From assembly GCF_030053155.1 (NCBI RefSeq), contig NZ_CP125640.1, positions 310,001 through 374,000 on the forward strand: a stretch of DNA of 64,000 nucleotides. The letters run 5' to 3'. The notes under the pieces were generated by a model. That model did no database searches. It was not told the DNA's origin and was given only the letters and a program-made list of their open reading frames with translations. Positions 60,795 through 64,000 of this stretch are shown here, one piece after another. The position numbers and the translations under genes were made by a program. Source of the stretch: Rhizobium sp. BT03. Its GTDB lineage: Bacteria; Pseudomonadota; Alphaproteobacteria; Rhizobiales; Rhizobiaceae. Position 1 is the first letter of the stretch, and each line of letters starts with the position of its first letter.

Positions 60795-61105
60795 TTACAC
60801 GGTCAGTTTATTCAACCATTCAGCCGTCGTACGTGGCCTCCGGCCGAGGCGCTGTTGAGCACTTTGCGTGATCTCGAAGCTGTGGTCGGGTTGAGAGTTG
60901 ATCGCGGTGTAGAGAGCCGCAATGCCGGCTGCCGCGCCTTCACCCACGTACTCAGCTATGGACGCTCCGAACTGTTCAGGCGCAAGCGCGTCGTAAACGA
61001 CGGTCTTTCCCAGACGGTCGGAAAACGCCTGCGCCAGATCGTGGCCTGTTATCCCCGGATGCTGACCGATGGCGATAACGCCGCGGGAATATTGCCTGTC
61101 GCATA
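60795..61105 (-). pseudogene. 3' remnant of an NmrA-like NAD(P)-binding protein gene
   Basis: Reading the minus strand from about 61105 to the TAA at 60795 gives a continuous frame that includes GITGHDLAQAFSDRLGKTVV, YDALAPEQFGASIAEYVGEG, AAAGIAALYTAINSQPDHSF and EITQSAQQRLGRRPRTTAEW. This looks like the C-terminal third of an NmrA/HSCARG-type reductase. The NAD-binding N-terminus (GxxGxxG) is absent, the frame has no good start codon, and DUF1489 sequence follows at once. It appears to be a truncated gene. Confidence 0.72.
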
Positions 61106-61167
61106 AGCGGGGGAGAATTTACCTCCAGGCGCTTGACGCCCGCTGTCAAAAGGATTTCAACGGCGGC

Positions 61168-61605
61168 ATGGCATTGCATCTCATCAAACTCTGCGTCGGC
61201 GCCGACTCGATAGACGATCTGCGCGAATGGGTGGCGGAACGCTCGCTCAGCGCCATCGCCGCCGGGCTCGAGCCGCATTCGGTGCACACGACGCGCATGG
61301 TGCCGAAACGCATGGAAGAGCTGCTCGATGGCGGCTCGCTGTACTGGGTGATCAAGGGGCAGGTGCAGGCGCGGCAGAAGCTGCTCGGCATCGAGACCTT
61401 CACCGACGGCGAAGGCATCTCGCGTTGCCGCCTGATGCTCGGCCCGGAGGTCATCGAGACGGCGGTGCAGCCGAAGCGTCCCTTCCAGGGCTGGCGTTAT
61501 TACACTGAAGATGATGTGCCGCGCGACCTGATGAGCCTTGGCGCCGGCATTGTCGAAATGCCCGCGGACCTTCGCCGCGAGCTGACGGAACTTGGCCTGC
61601 TCTAA
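61168..61605 (+). CDS. DUF1489 family protein
   Basis: The 145-residue protein has the DUF1489 pattern ALHLIKLCVGADSIDDL, HTTRMVPKRMEELLDGGSLYWVIKGQVQARQKLLGIE and PKRPFQGWRYYTEDDVPRDL. The family is largely restricted to alphaproteobacteria and its role is unknown. The ATG at 61168 was chosen for the conserved N-terminus. Confidence 0.93.
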   Translation: MALHLIKLCVGADSIDDLREWVAERSLSAIAAGLEPHSVHTTRMVPKRMEELLDGGSLYWVIKGQVQARQKLLGIETFTDGEGISRCRLMLGPEVIETAVQPKRPFQGWRYYTEDDVPRDLMSLGAGIVEMPADLRRELTELGLL

Positions 61606-61650
61606 CGTCTGCCGCCCAAAACGTGTCCTGGTTCTGAGCAATAGCAAGCT

Positions 61651-61926
61651 TCAGCGCAGGCGAAGCTGCACCGGCGCGCTGCCGTCAGGCGAGGTCACAT
61701 GCAGATGGATGCGGGCTTCGGGCTGGGAATAGCGCCAGGCGCGGGCTCCATGGCAAAGCAGCAGGTTGATGAGGTCGCGGGTTTTTGGAGATTTCGTCTT
61801 CGGCCTCTGCAGGCCGATCTCGGCCAGCCGCATTGCTGCCTCGTGCAACGGATGCAGCGATGAGCGCCCCTTGGCCGCCATGCGGCGGTCTGAAGGCATT
61901 CCCGGAACATTCTCATTGATCGCCAT
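61651..61926 (-). CDS. small hypothetical protein
   Basis: The 91-residue basic protein starts MAINENVPGMPSDRRMAAKG and ends SPDGSAPVQLRLR. It has one Cys, no membrane segment and no motif I recognise. It looks like a real conserved small ORF on codon use, but this is weak evidence. Confidence 0.6.
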   Translation of the reverse strand: MAINENVPGMPSDRRMAAKGRSSLHPLHEAAMRLAEIGLQRPKTKSPKTRDLINLLLCHGARAWRYSQPEARIHLHVTSPDGSAPVQLRLR

Positions 61927-62039
61927 TGTTTTCCCCGTACGCCATACTGATCGAGTTCAAGAACGGTGGCCGGAAACGCAAACACCGATTCCGGCCGTTA
62001 CCGATGCCGCCGGCCATCTTGCAGGCAGCATCGAATAGC

Positions 62040-63614
62040 TCATTGGGCAGCCGCCCAGCACTTGATGCCGGCCTTCTTCAAGGCCTTGCAGGCATTGACC
62101 GCATCGCGCTGGTCATCGAAACCGCCGAAGCGGGCGCGGTAAAGCTGGTCGCCGCCGGCGGCATAGGCGACTGCGAAGGGCTTTGCCGAGGCCAGCGCCT
62201 TGCCGCCCTTGGTCTTGGCGCTCTCCAGCAGATCCATCGCCATCTGCCGGCTCGGCGAAACGCCGACCTGCACGACCCAGCCGCTCGGGCCATTGTCGGT
62301 TGAAGCGGCGCTGGCCGGGGCAGCGGTGGTCGAAGCGGTGGTGACGTTGTCGACCGCCGTATCGGCCTGTTCCGGCCGCAGGGAAGCGGGCGCCGGCTTC
62401 GGCGCGGCGAGCGATGCCTGCTGCTTGAAGGTCGTGGTCTTGACCTTGGTCGGCGCCGGCATCGGCTGGGCTACCAGCGGATTGTCGGATTTCGGCTGAG
62501 CGGTTTCGGCATAGGCGACTTCGGTCTCTGCGGCCTGATAGCGTGCATCCGGCAGCGGGCCCTTATGCGGCAGGCTGAGATCGGCAGCGGCTGCGGAAAT
62601 CGGCGGCTGTGCTGCGGTGATCGTCTTTGCCACTTGCGGCTGGACCTTCTGCGGCATGACCGGAGCAGGCGTCACGATCATTTCGGGGGCAGGGGCCGCC
62701 TGAGCGATCAGCGCCGACGATCCGCCGCGGCTCGATGCCTTCGGCAGGTAGGTGGCGATCAGGTTGCGCATCTGGGCGTCGCGGGCGGGCGTCGAGGCGC
62801 CGCCGAGCACGACGCCGACGATCGATTTGCCGTCCACCTGTACCGAGCTCACCAGATTGAAGCCGGCGGCGCGGGTGTATCCGGTTTTGATACCGTCGAC
62901 GCCGCGCACCGAACCGACCAGGCGGTTGTGGCTGCGGATCGTGCGGGTGCCGAACTTGAAGGCGCGGGTGGAGAAATAGCCGTAATATTGCGGGAAATGC
63001 TGGCGAAGGGCGATGCCGAGACGGGCCTGATCGCGCGCGGTCGTCATCTGCGCCGTGTTCGGCAGGCCGTTGGCGTTGCGATAGGTGGTGCGCGTCATGC
63101 CGAGCGCATGCGCCTTGGCGGTCATCAGCTGGGCGAAACGGTCCTCGCTGCCGCCGCCGAGCATTTCGCCGAGCGCGGTTGCCGCGTCATTGGCCGACAG
63201 GGTGACGAGGCCGAGGATGCCCTGTTCGACGGTGATCGTGCCGCCGGCGCGAACGCCGAGCTTGGTCGGCGCCTGGGCTGCCGCATGGGCGGAGAAGGGA
63301 ACCGGCGTATCGAGGCGGATGCGGCCCTGCTCCAGCGCCTCGAAGGTCATGTAGATGGTCATCATCTTGGTCAGGGAGGCGGGGTATTGCAGCCGGTCGG
63401 CATTCTCGCTGTAGAGAACGTTGCCGGTCTTGGCGTCGACGACGATGCCCGCATATTTCGAATTCGCCGCTTCCGCTTCGGCATTGACCGAATCGACCAG
63501 GACGACCGTGAGGGCCACCGAAAGGATCGCCATGAGCTTTGCAAAAAAGCTGCCGGATCGGGACGATGATACGGAGGAGACTGACCTTGACACTATTCCA
63601 CTCTTCGCTTGCAT
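62040..63614 (-). CDS. D-alanyl-D-alanine carboxypeptidase (DacA-type) with SPOR domain
   Basis: The 524-residue protein has a signal/anchor segment (FFAKLMAILSVALTVVLVDSVNAEAEA), a peptidase S11 domain with SLTK (catalytic Ser), SAN and KTG (GIKTGYT) motifs, a long Pro/Ala/Gln-rich linker (about 300-440) and a C-terminal SPOR domain (GWVVQVGVSPSRQMAMDLLESAKTKGG). It trims peptidoglycan peptides, and SPOR may direct it to the septum. The start at 63614 is uncertain; the frame stays open to 63656. Confidence 0.93.
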   Translation of the reverse strand: MQAKSGIVSRSVSSVSSSRSGSFFAKLMAILSVALTVVLVDSVNAEAEAANSKYAGIVVDAKTGNVLYSENADRLQYPASLTKMMTIYMTFEALEQGRIRLDTPVPFSAHAAAQAPTKLGVRAGGTITVEQGILGLVTLSANDAATALGEMLGGGSEDRFAQLMTAKAHALGMTRTTYRNANGLPNTAQMTTARDQARLGIALRQHFPQYYGYFSTRAFKFGTRTIRSHNRLVGSVRGVDGIKTGYTRAAGFNLVSSVQVDGKSIVGVVLGGASTPARDAQMRNLIATYLPKASSRGGSSALIAQAAPAPEMIVTPAPVMPQKVQPQVAKTITAAQPPISAAAADLSLPHKGPLPDARYQAAETEVAYAETAQPKSDNPLVAQPMPAPTKVKTTTFKQQASLAAPKPAPASLRPEQADTAVDNVTTASTTAAPASAASTDNGPSGWVVQVGVSPSRQMAMDLLESAKTKGGKALASAKPFAVAYAAGGDQLYRARFGGFDDQRDAVNACKALKKAGIKCWAAAQ

Positions 63615-63750
63615 TTCAGTTGTTTGGCATTCGGATATTCGGCGCCGGGACGGCACACCTCCCGCAGCACAGCCCGTCTTTAGAATTTACCGATTGGGCG
63701 TTACCAATCCGTTTATGATGAATCGTTTATTTCGCTGTACGGGGAGCATT

Positions 63751-64000
63751 TTAGAGACTTGTTGCAGAACGGTTCATAAGACGCGCTTCCACAAAGGTGC
63801 GGATAGCGGCATCAATATGTTCCCAGTCGTTAAGATGGCTGCTTGAGAAGCGGTAGAGGACGCTGAGGTCCCTGCCGACCTTGATATCGCGCTGACAATC
63901 GCCACTCGCCGCCCTGTCCGGGACGGAAGGCAAGATGCAGCGCACGACGTAGTCCGGGCCGTTTTTGACGGGCGCCGTCAGCAGCACCTCGTCGCCGTAA
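63751..64000 (-). CDS. partial uncharacterised protein, 5' end beyond the window
   Basis: The frame is open through the right edge of the window, so only about the C-terminal 83 residues are seen. They include GPDYVVRCILPSVPDRAASG, DIKVGRDLSVLYRFSSSHL and WEHIDAAIRTFVEARLMN. A GTG at 63987 is a possible start but open sequence precedes it. I do not recognise the family. Confidence 0.6.
   Translation of the reverse strand, partial: YGDEVLLTAPVKNGPDYVVRCILPSVPDRAASGDCQRDIKVGRDLSVLYRFSSSHLNDWEHIDAAIRTFVEARLMNRSATSL

Noticed and set aside
60726..61106. Plus-strand open frame between sdaA and the DUF1489 gene
   Set aside because: The opposite strand reads as an NmrA-like C-terminus, which explains the coding-like composition better.

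Overview
The window reads as chromosomal (or chromid) DNA of a high-GC alphaproteobacterium of the Rhizobiaceae, most likely Rhizobium of the leguminosarum/etli type. The reasons are the SUF operon layout, gcvTHP behind a tandem glycine riboswitch, an ATP12-type F1 assembly factor, a DUF1489 protein, and palindromic intergenic repeats of the kind common in Rhizobium. This is recognition from memory; no search was run.

Layout. 1-6240: iron-sulphur cluster operon sufB-(small ORF)-sufC-sufD-sufS-sufT-like-sufA. 6440-8490: a lone flagellar rod-like protein, a GH25 lysozyme-like lipoprotein and an inverted repeat pair. 8490-13120 (minus): glycine cleavage genes gcvT-gcvH-gcvP preceded by a two-aptamer glycine riboswitch. 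13280-18630: copper-chaperone fusion, fluoride channel, then rluC-HAD phosphatase-ATP12 chaperone-lipoprotein. 18790-27380: propionyl-CoA carboxylase beta and alpha (separated by other genes), DoxX, SMR exporter, formaldehyde dehydrogenase, GNAT and an EamA transporter. 27505-35090: tRNA-Leu(GAG), lipB, a methyltransferase, a BON protein, a degenerate peptide deformylase, mgtE, a MerR regulator, a DUF1624 membrane protein and DUF599.

35250-52760 is the most interesting part: a catabolic region tied together by one palindrome, GCTAACGTTAGC or a one-base variant. I find seven copies, each upstream of a transcription unit and one in front of a LacI-family gene in the same cluster. The inferred regulon has an FAH-family hydrolase, a carboxymuconolactone-decarboxylase-like protein, a LIV-type ABC importer (livH, a livM-livG fusion, livF) with cupin and a divergent enolase, an extradiol dioxygenase operon (dioxygenase, Tat-exported binding protein, zinc-site-less MDR dehydrogenase, FMN/quinone reductase), a 2-hydroxyacid dehydrogenase-kinase pair, and PEP carboxylase. 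Dehydrogenase, kinase, enolase and PEP carboxylase together look like a glycerate to PEP to oxaloacetate branch, as in the serine cycle, but under catabolic LacI control. The substrate is unknown.

52856-58899 is a separate glutarate-type cluster: LysR regulator, glutaryl-CoA dehydrogenase, 3-hydroxyacyl-CoA dehydrogenase, ETF-ubiquinone oxidoreductase and a class III CoA-transferase. The window closes with L-serine dehydratase, a truncated NmrA-like pseudogene, a DUF1489 gene, a D,D-carboxypeptidase with SPOR domain, and a partial unknown gene running off the right edge.
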